NCBI GenBank assembly: GCA_030053945.1
Contig: JASGCW010000017.1
Span: forward strand, 1-62,015
DNA from: Limnohabitans sp.
GTDB taxonomy: Bacteria > Bacteroidota > Bacteroidia > Flavobacteriales > Flavobacteriaceae
Reading direction: 5' to 3'
Length of the DNA stretch: 62,015 nucleotides
Shown: piece after piece, positions 1 through 8,956 of the stretch
How positions within the stretch are numbered: the stretch's first letter is position 1
Layout of the letters: every line of letters begins with the position of its first letter
Made by a program: the position numbers and the translations under genes
Notes under the pieces: model-generated
Databases searched by the model: none
What the model saw: only the letters and a program-made list of their open reading frames with translations
Told to the model about the DNA's origin: nothing

Positions 1-544
1 CTTTACCGATATAATTTAAACCTTTTGAAAGGAATTTTATATTAGAAGAATGGTCAATATAATTTAATGCACTATTTTCAATAGATATGTTTTCAATTTG
101 AATCGAGTTATCTGATTCTGATTTTTCTTGACTTTCTTTTGATTTGTAAATGTTGTAATTCGCTTCCCCGTTTTTATTAACCAAAATAGTTATTTGAGAA
201 TTGCTTAAATATATTTCTTCAATTTTGATTTTATTACTAAAAATGCTTAAAAAATTAATTCCAAAACCAACTTTGTCAGATTTTAATAAAGATTCATTTT
301 GATATGGTTTAGAACCTTTTAAATCAAACTGTGTAAGTGTAAGTGTTAAGGAAGGGAAATGAGTAAAAAATGAAACTTTTGAATGTGAGAATTCGAGTTT
401 AGCATTCAAATTTTGATTGGCAATTTCTTTTACTTTTTGAGTTATTTTCTCTTCAAAAATGACAGGAATTAAAATCAAAATTGCTAAAATAGTAATTATT
501 GAAATTAAGATGATTTTTACTATTTTAAGCTTTTGAATTTTCAT
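1..544 (-). CDS. AsmA-family protein, N-terminal part (runs off the window)
   Basis: The reading frame starts at an ATG (complement of 542-544) and stays open for 181 codons to the left edge, so the gene is cut by the window. The product begins MKIQKLKIVKIILISIITIL, a single N-terminal membrane anchor. It continues with a beta-rich region containing FDLKGSKPY, GFGINFLSIF and KIKIEEIYLSNSQI, and then NGEANYNIYK. That order (anchor, 'substrate layer', 'the protein the layer belongs to', 'NGxxNY') is typical of the AsmA-like proteins of Bacteroidota, which are thought to bridge inner and outer membrane and help lipid or outer-membrane homeostasis. The family call rests on the N-terminus only; length and C-terminus are unknown. 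Confidence 0.75.
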   Translation of the reverse strand, partial: MKIQKLKIVKIILISIITILAILILIPVIFEEKITQKVKEIANQNLNAKLEFSHSKVSFFTHFPSLTLTLTQFDLKGSKPYQNESLLKSDKVGFGINFLSIFSNKIKIEEIYLSNSQITILVNKNGEANYNIYKSKESQEKSESDNSIQIENISIENSALNYIDHSSNIKFLSKGLNYIGK

Positions 545-573
545 ATGTAGATAATTATTTGTTTTTTATTTGT

Positions 574-870
574 CATATGTTATGCTTCGCCAGTTCGACT
601 TCGTCTCGTGTCGCCTTATCTTCATTCGTGTTTATCTCACATTGAATTTATTTTTATCGGTGTTCGATGATTTTTCAATTGTTTGCAACAAACCTGTTGT
701 TAGTGGCGATTTCATATGTTTAAAATTTATTTTTCATAGGTAACATATGTTATCCCCTTTTTAATCATTGGTGTTTACTTCACTAAACATTTATTTTTTA
801 TAGGTGTTCAGTGAATATATTTGCATACGCAAACTGCTTGTTTATGGGGATTTCATAGTATCAAAATTAT
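574..870. repeat. Two diverged direct copies of an intergenic unit in a gene-free stretch
   Basis: The 401-base gap between the AsmA-like gene and the DUF4136 gene holds no convincing ORF. It contains two diverged copies of one unit, about 574-730 and 744-870. Both start CATATGTTAT and share, in order, a GTGTTTA word, a run ATTTATTTTT, TAGGTGTTC or TCGGTGTTC, a small hairpin, a G-rich word before GATTTCATA, and AAAATTAT/AAAATTTAT. The first copy carries an extra GC-rich piece at 584-610. The small hairpin is kept in both copies with different bases (681-693 and 820-833). Confidence 0.55.
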
Positions 871-894
871 GTCAAAAAAGAGGCATTTTATAGG

Positions 895-937
895 AATTAA
901 TCATTTCAACTACGGGAACTAGTTGAAATGATTAATT
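895..937 (-). terminator. Hairpin downstream of the DUF4136 gene
   Basis: A perfect 17-bp inverted repeat (895-911 with 921-937) with a 9-nt loop lies 8 bases past the stop codon of the minus-strand gene that ends at 946. The T tract on the minus strand is weak, so this is a hairpin terminator or 3'-end stabiliser rather than a textbook intrinsic terminator. Confidence 0.6.
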
Positions 938-945
938 TTAAGAAT

Positions 946-1473
946 TTAATTTTTCGCAATAGGTGGATATTTTTCAAGTATTCTTGAAACAAATTCTTTG
1001 ATTCTAGCATCTTTTCGGTCAACATCTTGAGTTAAATACCCAGATCCTTTTCCTTGCCAGATTAATTCTTTTGTTTTTCCATCAATTACATCAATGATTA
1101 AAGTACCTTCAGTAGTGGTGGTAGGTATGTTGTAATTCATTCCCCAAAAAGGACTCCAACCCCAGTTCCATCCCCAACCCCAGTTGTTGTAATAATCTAC
1201 ACGTTCTCTTTCTTTTGTGAAAAAACTGATTAGGATATCTGCATTGTCAGATTTTGTAAAACCTTTTGCGGTAAGTGCTTCATCAAGCGAGTATAAGATT
1301 CTCTTTTTGTCTAAATCTGAGATCTCAGCTTTATCAATACCGCTCTTTAAATACGCAAAAGTTTTGTATTGACTAAAATTTGCTTTTTTGTCATAATCAG
1401 TATTTACATATACAGAACTGCAAGCTGTTAATATTAGCAAGCTAAATACGGCTAGTAACTTTATTGCTCTCAT
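946..1473 (-). CDS. DUF4136 domain lipoprotein
   Basis: The 175-residue product starts with a lipoprotein signal peptide ending in the lipobox LTAC, so Cys18 is the likely lipidated residue. The rest fits DUF4136: an N-terminal VNTDYDKKANFSQYKTFAYL strand-helix unit, a central segment on resistance-like ADILISFFTKE, then a Trp/Gly/Asn-rich loop (about residues 97-113), and a C-terminal GTLIIDVIDGKTKELIWQG unit. The family is common in Bacteroidota outer membranes and has no assigned function. The next gene upstream on the same strand is an unrelated PspC-like/metabolic type (hutU starts its own unit), and a hairpin closes this transcript at 895-937. Confidence 0.85.
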   Translation of the reverse strand: MRAIKLLAVFSLLILTACSSVYVNTDYDKKANFSQYKTFAYLKSGIDKAEISDLDKKRILYSLDEALTAKGFTKSDNADILISFFTKERERVDYYNNWGWGWNWGWSPFWGMNYNIPTTTTEGTLIIDVIDGKTKELIWQGKGSGYLTQDVDRKDARIKEFVSRILEKYPPIAKN

Positions 1474-1551
1474 AGTTTTATGTTTTTAAATTATCCTAAA
1501 AATACAACAAAAAATGTACCAAATAGTTAATTATATTTTAAAATCAGTTAG

Positions 1552-3537
1552 TTAAAGTAAGCTTTCATCAACTATATTAGGTAATGTAACTTTCAAAAGC
1601 GGTTCCACTTCCATAGCGCGTTTTATAGCGAAAATAGCACCTTCGTTTCTTGCCCAGCTTCTACGGGAAATACCATTGTTGACATCCCAAAACAACATCG
1701 ATTTTAATCTTCTTTCTGAATCAGCAGTACCATCTAATAACATCCCGAAGCCTCCATTAATCACTTCGCCCCAGCCTACACCACCGCCATTGTGAATTGA
1801 TACCCAAGTTGCCCCACGGAAACTGTCGCCAATCACATTATGTATTGCCATATCTGCTGTAAAACGTGAGCCGTCATAAATATTAGAAGTTTCACGATAA
1901 GGGGAATCTGTTCCAGATACATCGTGGTGGTCTCGACCTAACACTACAGGACCTATTTCTCCATTTTTAATCGCTTCATTAAATGCCTGTGCAATTTTAA
2001 TTCGACCTTCTGCATCTGCATATAAAATTCGGGCTTGTGAACCCACTACTAATTTGTTTTCTTGTGCACCTTTTATCCATTGAATATTGTCCGCCATTTG
2101 TTGTTGGATTTCTTCTGGAGAATTTTTCATCATTTCTTCTAATACAGAGCAAGCAATAGTATCGGTTTTTTGTAAATCTTCAGGATTGTTAGACGCACAA
2201 ACCCAACGGAATGGACCAAAACCATAATCAAAACACATAGGCCCCATTATATCTTGAACATAAGAAGGATATTTGAACTCACGACCTAAAGTAGGATTTA
2301 CCGCCATAACATCTGCTCCAGCACGTGAAGCTTCTAAAAGAAAAGCGTTTCCATAATCAAAAAAGTAGGTTCCTTTTTCGGTATGTTTGTTGATAGCTGC
2401 TGCATGACGACGTAAGGTTTTTTGAACCTCAATTTTAAATTGTTCAGGATTATTAGCCATCATTTCGTTGGCATCTTCAAAAGAAATGCCTACAGGATAA
2501 TAACCACCTGCCCAAGGATTGTGTAAGGAAGTTTGATCAGATCCTAAATCGATATGTAAACCTTCTTCATCAAAACGTTCCCAAATATCAACCACGTTTC
2601 CTAAATACGCTAAAGAAACGACTTCTTTGTTTGCTAAAGCTTGGCGTACGCGTTCGATTAAACCATTCATATCTTCATGAATTTCGTGAATCCAACCTTG
2701 TTCGTGACGAATTTTTGTGATTTTTGGGTTCACTTCAGCACAAACGGTTACACAACCTGCAATAGTCCCTGCTTTTGGTTGAGCTCCACTCATTCCTCCT
2801 AATCCAGAAGTGACAAATAATCCTCCTGACGGGCTTTTCTTTATTTTTCTAAAACCATTCAAAACAGTAATTGTTGTTCCGTGTACGATTCCTTGTGGAC
2901 CTATGTACATATAACTACCTGCGGTCATTTGTCCGTATTGTGTCACGCCTAATGCGTTGAATTTTTCCCAATCGTCAGGTTTAGAATAATTAGGAATCAT
3001 CATTCCATTAGTAACGACAACTCTTGGCGCGTCTTTATGTGAAGGAAACAAACCCATAGGGTGACCAGAATACATTACTAAAGTTTGTTCATCTGTCATT
3101 TCAGCAAGATACTTCATCGTTAAACGATATTGTGCCCAGTTGCTAAAAACGGCACCATTACCTCCATAAGTAATTAATTCATGTGGATGTTGTGCTACGG
3201 CATAGTCCAAATTGTTTTGAATCATCAGCATTATAGCTTTTGCTTGAGTGCTATTACCTGGGTAAGAATCTATGCTTCGCGCTTTCATTTCATAATCTGG
3301 ACGCAAACGATACATATAAATACGACCATATTGTTCTAATTCTTGCTTGAATTCAGGAATTAACTCAAGGTGTTGGTGTGGCTCAAAATAGCGTAAAGCA
3401 TTTTTTAAGGCTAATTTTTTTTCTTCTTCTGTTAATATTTCTTTACGTTTTGGTGCGTGATTAATTTGCGGTTCGTAAGGTTTTGTATTTGGTAAAATTG
3501 AAGGAATTCCTTCTAAAATTTGTTCTTGAAAAGTCAT
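1552..3537 (-). CDS. hutU: Urocanate hydratase
   Basis: This enzyme hydrates urocanate to imidazolonepropionate, the second step of histidine degradation, using tightly bound NAD+ as an electrophile. The 661-residue protein shows YGGNG (124-128), an NAD-binding GLGGMSGAQPKA stretch (245-256), QTSLHN (335-340) and FGPFRWVC (440-447), whose Cys447 matches the conserved active-site-region cysteine. It is about 100 residues longer than the classical 557-residue enzyme, partly because of a roughly 70-residue N-terminal extension, as is usual in Bacteroidota. No hutH, hutI or hutG lies beside it. A DUF5522 gene is 132 bp upstream on the same strand. Confidence 0.95.
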   Translation of the reverse strand: MTFQEQILEGIPSILPNTKPYEPQINHAPKRKEILTEEEKKLALKNALRYFEPHQHLELIPEFKQELEQYGRIYMYRLRPDYEMKARSIDSYPGNSTQAKAIMLMIQNNLDYAVAQHPHELITYGGNGAVFSNWAQYRLTMKYLAEMTDEQTLVMYSGHPMGLFPSHKDAPRVVVTNGMMIPNYSKPDDWEKFNALGVTQYGQMTAGSYMYIGPQGIVHGTTITVLNGFRKIKKSPSGGLFVTSGLGGMSGAQPKAGTIAGCVTVCAEVNPKITKIRHEQGWIHEIHEDMNGLIERVRQALANKEVVSLAYLGNVVDIWERFDEEGLHIDLGSDQTSLHNPWAGGYYPVGISFEDANEMMANNPEQFKIEVQKTLRRHAAAINKHTEKGTYFFDYGNAFLLEASRAGADVMAVNPTLGREFKYPSYVQDIMGPMCFDYGFGPFRWVCASNNPEDLQKTDTIACSVLEEMMKNSPEEIQQQMADNIQWIKGAQENKLVVGSQARILYADAEGRIKIAQAFNEAIKNGEIGPVVLGRDHHDVSGTDSPYRETSNIYDGSRFTADMAIHNVIGDSFRGATWVSIHNGGGVGWGEVINGGFGMLLDGTADSERRLKSMLFWDVNNGISRRSWARNEGAIFAIKRAMEVEPLLKVTLPNIVDESLL

Positions 3538-3669
3538 TTTTGTTTTGATTTTAATTGATTCGATGTTTTAGTGAATTTTTTTAAAAATGACTACTAAGGG
3601 TAACGAATATCAGACCTATGATAGGTTTTGAAAATTTTTATTCGATATTTACGATAATGGATGTCCATT

Positions 3670-3861
3670 TTACTTTTTTGTGTTTTTGGTATTAGTAAGC
3701 CCAGTTTTTTTGTCAAAACCATAAGGACAATGACGACAGCCGTTTTTGCAGCAGTAGCCTCTTTTTAAGTGGTACTTTTCGGTAAAACATTTGTAGCCCT
3801 CGGGGGTATAATAAAAATCTTCTCCTTCTATCAATTTGTTTGGGTCCAAACTATTGTTCAT
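3670..3861 (-). CDS. DUF5522 small Cys-rich protein
   Basis: The 63-residue protein contains CCKNGCRHCPYGF (Cys37, 38, 42, 45) plus Cys25. This pattern defines the short DUF5522 family of Bacteroidota. The clustered cysteines suggest a metal site, probably zinc or an Fe-S cluster, but no function is established. The rest is a charged, soluble sequence with a Lys/Thr-rich tail. It is transcribed towards hutU and could share its transcript, though the 132-bp spacer leaves room for a separate promoter. Confidence 0.8.
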   Translation of the reverse strand: MNNSLDPNKLIEGEDFYYTPEGYKCFTEKYHLKRGYCCKNGCRHCPYGFDKKTGLTNTKNTKK

Positions 3862-3978
3862 ATTAGTTGTTTTGACTCTGAAATTTAATTTTCAAAAATA
3901 GCTAATTTTTGCTCAAAATTGATTCTTTCTTTGACCGAAGTAGAAAATATAAAAAGAAATTTGTCAATTTTGTAATCT

Positions 3979-4305
3979 ATGATTTTGATAGTGTTTAAAT
4001 ATTTTACGCCTAAAGGTTTTCGAGGGATAACTTTGTTTCCTTTTGTTTTTTTGTCTGATAAACATGATAAATTAAATCCTTATTTTGTTAATCATGAAAA
4101 AATACACATTAGGCAGCAATTAGAATTATTGGTGTTTCCTTTTTTTATATGGTATGGAATTGAGTTTTTATTTCGTTGGTTTCAATGTAAAGATAGGAGA
4201 AGAGCATATTATAATATTTCTTTTGAACGAGAAGCCTATTCAAATGAAAAAAACCTCCACTATTTAAAGAGGAGGTCTTTTTTTAGATTTCTAAAATATC
4301 TTTAA
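3979..4305 (+). CDS. Small conserved membrane protein with an HExxH motif
   Basis: I do not recognise a named family, but the 108-residue sequence looks like a conserved flavobacterial protein. It has two hydrophobic segments (about residues 14-25 and 51-66), HEKIH at about 39-43 and a Glu-rich FEREAYSNE at about 83-91. HExxH followed by a downstream Glu is the zinc-ligand layout of gluzincin metallopeptidases, so a tiny membrane zinc protein is possible; catalysis is unproven. The gene converges on the T9SS gene and their stop codons overlap (TTAA at 4302-4305). The last 19 codons overlap an intrinsic terminator at 4247-4284. Confidence 0.65.
   Translation: MILIVFKYFTPKGFRGITLFPFVFLSDKHDKLNPYFVNHEKIHIRQQLELLVFPFFIWYGIEFLFRWFQCKDRRRAYYNISFEREAYSNEKNLHYLKRRSFFRFLKYL
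4247..4284. terminator. Bidirectional intrinsic terminator inside a coding sequence
   Basis: Seven A, CCTCC, a 12-nt loop, GGAGG and then a T-rich tract form a hairpin with A and T tracts on both sides. On the minus strand it lies 18 bases after the stop of the 4302-8774 gene, an ideal position. On the plus strand it sits within the last 20 codons of the small HExxH gene, before its stop codon. Confidence 0.75.
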
Positions 4306-7300
4306 TAGATTACTTTTTTAGTAATTATAGTTCCGTTTTCTAAGGTTACTTTTACTAAAAGAACATTAGTTGTAGGTTTTAATTCGTTAATTGTTATTTC
4401 GTTTGTATTCACATTCGTTTTGTCAATTAGTTTTTTACCAATTACATCATACACTATAATTTCTTTAATTTTTTCTACTGTAGATTTTACTTTTATATGA
4501 TCTGTAGCATAAACTTTGATTGAATTTTCTAAATCAAAGTTGTTATTATTTAATGCTGTTTCTGTATATCTAAGTACAAAACGATTGTTAAAAGTACCCT
4601 CGTTAGAAGTAAAAGTGTACGGACTAGTTAATAGATTGTGTACAATATTTTGTTGTTTGTCTTCTAGGTAAATTGTCTGATAGTTGTCCGAAAATAAACC
4701 ATCAACAGCTTTTATAGCAATATGATAACTACCGTTAGAATGAACATTTATACCTAAAGGAACTTCATCATTAATGTTGAAAGGTGTTGGACGACCTTGA
4801 ATGATGCATTTCTCATCGTTTGCAAATGAATAGATACCAATGTTGGTAGTTAATCCGATAGTCGCATCATAATTATCATCCCATCCTGATGTGGCACCTT
4901 CAACATATCCTAATAAAGTAGTTTCAGAAGTTCGATTTGTATTGTCTACAATATCAAGCCAAATTCTATGCTTCTCAATGTTGTTTACGATGTCATTACC
5001 ATTTCTAAAGAAACTTCCATTGTTTAGGATTGTTGTTCCGTCTCTTCGCATAGCATTGTTGAAGTTAACTGTTACACCTGTAAGGTCTTGGACTCCTTCT
5101 TTTCTTTGAATCATAAAAGCTTGACCAGTTTTTATAATGTCTGAAGCTCCAGGAGTAGTAGGGCCTGTGAAATTTATAGTAAGATAATCAGATGAATTAT
5201 AGTTATACATAAAATTTTGATAGAAAGGACTTGGTATTAAAGCAGGAGCATTTAAATGTCTCCATAATCTAATATTTCCAGCTAATTCAGTACTGTTAGT
5301 TGATAAAAATTGTAATGCATTTATAGCAGAAGGATAAGGGTTACCTACTAAATTCCAATTGTCATCCCAAGCACTTAATCCTGTTGCTGAGTATGTTAAT
5401 GATGCACCCACATTAGTAGGTTGCATTGCGCCTCGCAATGCAGCGATTGTTATATTGCCATTGTTAGGAGCTCCTGTAAATGTTGCATTAATATTGGTTG
5501 CAGCCATTCCGTAATTGCTAGAACCTCTTATGATATATCCTTTTGCTGTTGTCATTGTACCTGATGCGCCATTCCAAATTCCTAATCCGCCTCGTGGGTT
5601 TACAGCAGTAGTATTCCATAAGTATTTAGGTCCTTGTGTAGGAGTTGTATAAATAGTACTCAAATCTTGATTTTCAACAGGTGATGACCAATAAATATAG
5701 TCAGAACCTTTAATGTTTGTAGCTGTTCTTTCATAAGTGAAAGTTCCATTTACGGTATTTGAAACGTTGTTTACTTGAATTAAACTAGCATCATTCTTAA
5801 CTATAAAAGTACCGCCAGTATTTATGTCAACAAAATAATCTACAACGATACTACTTCCAGTCGCAGCTGTTAAAAGACCACCGTTTTGTACAGTAATATT
5901 ACAAGCTGCCATATTAGGACTATTGATAATTGGTTTGTTTACTGTATTAGGTATTATTACAGCAGTCGTAATTGTAGGTACTCCAGCTGGAGTCCAGTTA
6001 GAGGCTGTATTCCAATCAGTATTAGTAGCTCCTGTCCAAGTTTTGCTTGAAGATACTGTTACGGTAGTTTGGTCAGATACTTTTATTGTGCCTAATCCAC
6101 ACGATAAGTTATAAGTTACTTCAGCAGTATAGGTAGTGGTGGTTGAAGGACAAACGTTTATAACATCAGTAGTTCCAACAATTGGGCCAGTAGTTCCAGC
6201 ACCTTGATACCACGTTAGTGAGGTTGTGTCGTTTCCTGATGGTACAAAACGCCAAGCTTCATTAGTAGCCTCCCAGTTAGGGTCAAGTCCATTTCTGCCT
6301 GGAGCAACTGTAGCAGTTGTCGCGCCAACATTTTGAATACCTACAATTGCATTACCGTTATTCCAAGGCGAACTATTGTTGTTGTCTATCTTCTTTTCTT
6401 TAATATAAACTTCAATTATATTTGTATTTTCATACAAAACTGTCATCCCTGTATATAGAATGCTATTATCGCTAAACATTGGTACATCTCTCCATCCAGC
6501 TACTAATGCTCTACAGCCTGACGAAAGTGTTACTAATTCCCAACCCACAGTTCCTCCTACACTAGGGTCGATATCGTGATACACACCATAGATGGTGTTA
6601 GGAAATAATTTTTCTGATGCGCTTCCTATGTTAGGTAGGTTATTGTTAAATGTATAGCCTGAAGGTTGATTAGCTAGTGTTGTATCAAAAGAAATAACTC
6701 CATTTGAACCAATAACACAAGTGTTATAGCTGTTGCCATAGTAACAAAAGTTAAATGGTAAATTTATTAGTGGCGAAAAGACGTCGTCTGTATTTACACT
6801 TACTGCGTTTGTTAAACAACCATAATGATAAGGAGGGGCATATGGTATTGACTCTACTGTATAAGAATCTGTATTTCCTAGTCTTAGGTAATCAGCCTCT
6901 AAGTCAACACAGTTGGTAGTTGCACAAGTGATAGGTGCAGGATCTGAACCATTCATTCCTATTCCTCCAGCAATGACCGTTGGACAACCTGCAGAACTAA
7001 CACCTGTTCCTGGACCAGTAGTACAGGGAGTTGTAAATTGTATAGGGCCAACCCAGTAACCTTGATTTGCACCGCAATTAGATCTTACATATACATAAAG
7101 CGTTGATTCTTGAGGAAGTGACGAAACATTTATGGTGGTTACTCCAGCTCCAGTTGTATGTGTGCCTATTGAAACTGGTAATCCTGAAGCAGTAGTTACA
7201 CTTATTTGATAACCACTTGTAGGTGCAGGAGTAGCAGCTGTCCAACTAATTGTCGCTGTGCTTGCTGTTATTGCACTAGCAGTGATATTAGATGGATTGC

Positions 7301-8774
7301 CAGAGCAAGGTAGTACAGGTAGTATTGTGAGTTTGAAATCAACAGCCTGACCTAATGCAATGGTTGTACAAGGGTCAGGATCGTTGTTTGCGTCCCAAGC
7401 TCTAATTCTCATTCTGTAATCTCCTGTAGCAACAGCATTTATTGTAAAACTTCCAGAGTGATTCATAGCGGTAAAGGCAGATGTGAATTCCAATTCCCCA
7501 GCATCAGCAAAATCTCCATCTTTGTTGTAATCAATCCAAATTCTAAAACCGTGTGGACTGCTTGCATAGAAATTTTCTGTAAAGTTTATTGTAGCACCAG
7601 AACTTGCTCCTAAAGTTTTTGATGGATATAAGTCTGAATATCCATTCGGACTAGAAGTTGATGGTGTATGTACAATATCATAAGTTCCGCCCGTTGTTGA
7701 AAAGCCTGTTATAAATTGTGTTGTAGCTGATGATATAGGGTTGCAATAAACAACATTAGTCGTTAAGTTTCCTGTAAGTGGAGGTGTAGTGACAAAGTAA
7801 TTCGGATTACATGTTCCGTTTATGTATTGATATGAAAAAACAAAGAAATAATAATTAGTCATTGCTGTTAATCCACTTACAGAAAAGTTAGTGTCTGTAT
7901 CTATATCACCAACGATATTTCCAGCTCCAATAGTTCCTCCAACAGTATAAACTGTTCCATCCACTGGGGTTGGGGTGACACCTGTTGTGTTATATACTAC
8001 AAGATAATTTGTAGGAGTCGGTGAAGCAGCAGTGAAACTACCATTTATGGTGCCGCTTGAACTGTTTAATACTAGTGCGGTTGGTTGAGCAATAGGTGTG
8101 CTGCATAAAGGTGTAGTGGCAGATATTAATGAAATGTTGTCTATTGCAACAGGTGGTTGTGTGCCTAAACTAGCATCGTTTGTCCATTCGAAGACTAATC
8201 GAACAGTTTGCCCTGCATAAACTTGTGGTAATTTAAATGAGCTTGTTGTCCAAGTTGCTTGTCCACTGTAATTTGTTGCTCCTACTCGAATATTTCCTGT
8301 CGGAGCTGTTCCAGATGCTGTTATTGCTGTGCCAGAAATTGGAGTGTAAGTGGTGGGTACAATCCAAATTCTCATTTTATCTTGTGAAGCTTGCCCTCGT
8401 CCTATCCAACGTAAGGATAATGTGATATTGTCTTCCCCTGCAGGAATTGTAATATTTCTATACATAAAAGAAGCTCTTGAATTAGCTATGTCATAACTAT
8501 ATGTGCCACCAGCAGTATTTGAAATATATGCACAGCGAGTTCCTGAAAAGCCAGCAGTAGCTCCAGTTCCGCAGAACCAGATATTGTCTGTAGATGTTCC
8601 GCCTACCGTGGTCCAGCCATTTGTGGCAAATGTTGTCCCAGATTCAAATCCTCCATTTGTTGCAGAATTTATAATTGTTGTTTGGGCATTAATTAAAAAA
8701 AAATTAAAAAAAATTAAAATAAAGGAAGCACAGAAATGCTTGGGTACCTTTATTTGGGTAGTTTTTAGGTTCAT
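4302..8774 (-). CDS. Multidomain T9SS cargo protein with GEVED and fibronectin III domains
   Basis: This 1490-residue secreted protein has a long signal peptide ending at FLINAQ. A jelly-roll-like module (about 35-218) with NGGFESG and VAIDNISLIS follows. Next come a fibronectin III-like domain (about 222-340), a GEVED domain with FRIWIDYNKDGDFADAGE (about 345-485) and a second fibronectin III domain (about 490-580). The middle is a beta-rich region. A C-terminal half with WSSPVENQ and GNPYPSAI (about 1144-1151) is shared in style with the protein at 11816-13726. The end (about 1415-1490; KVYATDHIKVKST, VYDVIGKKLIDK, LVKVTLENGTIITKKVIY) is a type A sorting domain, so it is exported by the type IX system and probably displayed on the surface. 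Substrate or ligand is unknown. Confidence 0.85.
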   Translation of the reverse strand: MNLKTTQIKVPKHFCASFILIFFNFFLINAQTTIINSATNGGFESGTTFATNGWTTVGGTSTDNIWFCGTGATAGFSGTRCAYISNTAGGTYSYDIANSRASFMYRNITIPAGEDNITLSLRWIGRGQASQDKMRIWIVPTTYTPISGTAITASGTAPTGNIRVGATNYSGQATWTTSSFKLPQVYAGQTVRLVFEWTNDASLGTQPPVAIDNISLISATTPLCSTPIAQPTALVLNSSSGTINGSFTAASPTPTNYLVVYNTTGVTPTPVDGTVYTVGGTIGAGNIVGDIDTDTNFSVSGLTAMTNYYFFVFSYQYINGTCNPNYFVTTPPLTGNLTTNVVYCNPISSATTQFITGFSTTGGTYDIVHTPSTSSPNGYSDLYPSKTLGASSGATINFTENFYASSPHGFRIWIDYNKDGDFADAGELEFTSAFTAMNHSGSFTINAVATGDYRMRIRAWDANNDPDPCTTIALGQAVDFKLTILPVLPCSGNPSNITASAITASTATISWTAATPAPTSGYQISVTTASGLPVSIGTHTTGAGVTTINVSSLPQESTLYVYVRSNCGANQGYWVGPIQFTTPCTTGPGTGVSSAGCPTVIAGGIGMNGSDPAPITCATTNCVDLEADYLRLGNTDSYTVESIPYAPPYHYGCLTNAVSVNTDDVFSPLINLPFNFCYYGNSYNTCVIGSNGVISFDTTLANQPSGYTFNNNLPNIGSASEKLFPNTIYGVYHDIDPSVGGTVGWELVTLSSGCRALVAGWRDVPMFSDNSILYTGMTVLYENTNIIEVYIKEKKIDNNNSSPWNNGNAIVGIQNVGATTATVAPGRNGLDPNWEATNEAWRFVPSGNDTTSLTWYQGAGTTGPIVGTTDVINVCPSTTTTYTAEVTYNLSCGLGTIKVSDQTTVTVSSSKTWTGATNTDWNTASNWTPAGVPTITTAVIIPNTVNKPIINSPNMAACNITVQNGGLLTAATGSSIVVDYFVDINTGGTFIVKNDASLIQVNNVSNTVNGTFTYERTATNIKGSDYIYWSSPVENQDLSTIYTTPTQGPKYLWNTTAVNPRGGLGIWNGASGTMTTAKGYIIRGSSNYGMAATNINATFTGAPNNGNITIAALRGAMQPTNVGASLTYSATGLSAWDDNWNLVGNPYPSAINALQFLSTNSTELAGNIRLWRHLNAPALIPSPFYQNFMYNYNSSDYLTINFTGPTTPGASDIIKTGQAFMIQRKEGVQDLTGVTVNFNNAMRRDGTTILNNGSFFRNGNDIVNNIEKHRIWLDIVDNTNRTSETTLLGYVEGATSGWDDNYDATIGLTTNIGIYSFANDEKCIIQGRPTPFNINDEVPLGINVHSNGSYHIAIKAVDGLFSDNYQTIYLEDKQQNIVHNLLTSPYTFTSNEGTFNNRFVLRYTETALNNNNFDLENSIKVYATDHIKVKSTVEKIKEIIVYDVIGKKLIDKTNVNTNEITINELKPTTNVLLVKVTLENGTIITKKVIY

Positions 8775-8928
8775 AAATTGTGGTTTTTGATTTTGTAGAT
8801 TGGAAATATATAAAGAATGTTGTAAATCAATAATTTATATTCGACGAACGGTATTAAATAATCGATGAAATATTTGAAAAAGTATATTTTTTTAACAAAT
8901 TATTTACGAAATAGTTATTTTAAAACAA

Positions 8929-8956
8929 AAAAACCTCGATGTAAATCGAGGTTTTT
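8929..8956. terminator. Orphan intrinsic terminator
   Basis: A 12-bp stem (929-940 with 945-956 of 8900s numbering, i.e. 8929-8940 and 8945-8956) with core CCTCGAT/ATCGAGG, a 4-nt loop and A/T tracts on both sides. It is symmetrical and could work in either direction. No gene ends next to it: the gene to its left starts at 8774 and points away. Confidence 0.7.

Noticed and set aside
574..870. Integron attC-like sites
   Set aside because: The paired copies contain a GTTAGTG-like word, but no proper pair of core sites or integron integrase is present.
4891..5109. Plus-strand open frame opposite the T9SS protein gene
   Set aside because: It is one of many antisense open frames created by the codon use of Thr/Ser-rich secreted proteins; no recognisable domain and no start context.
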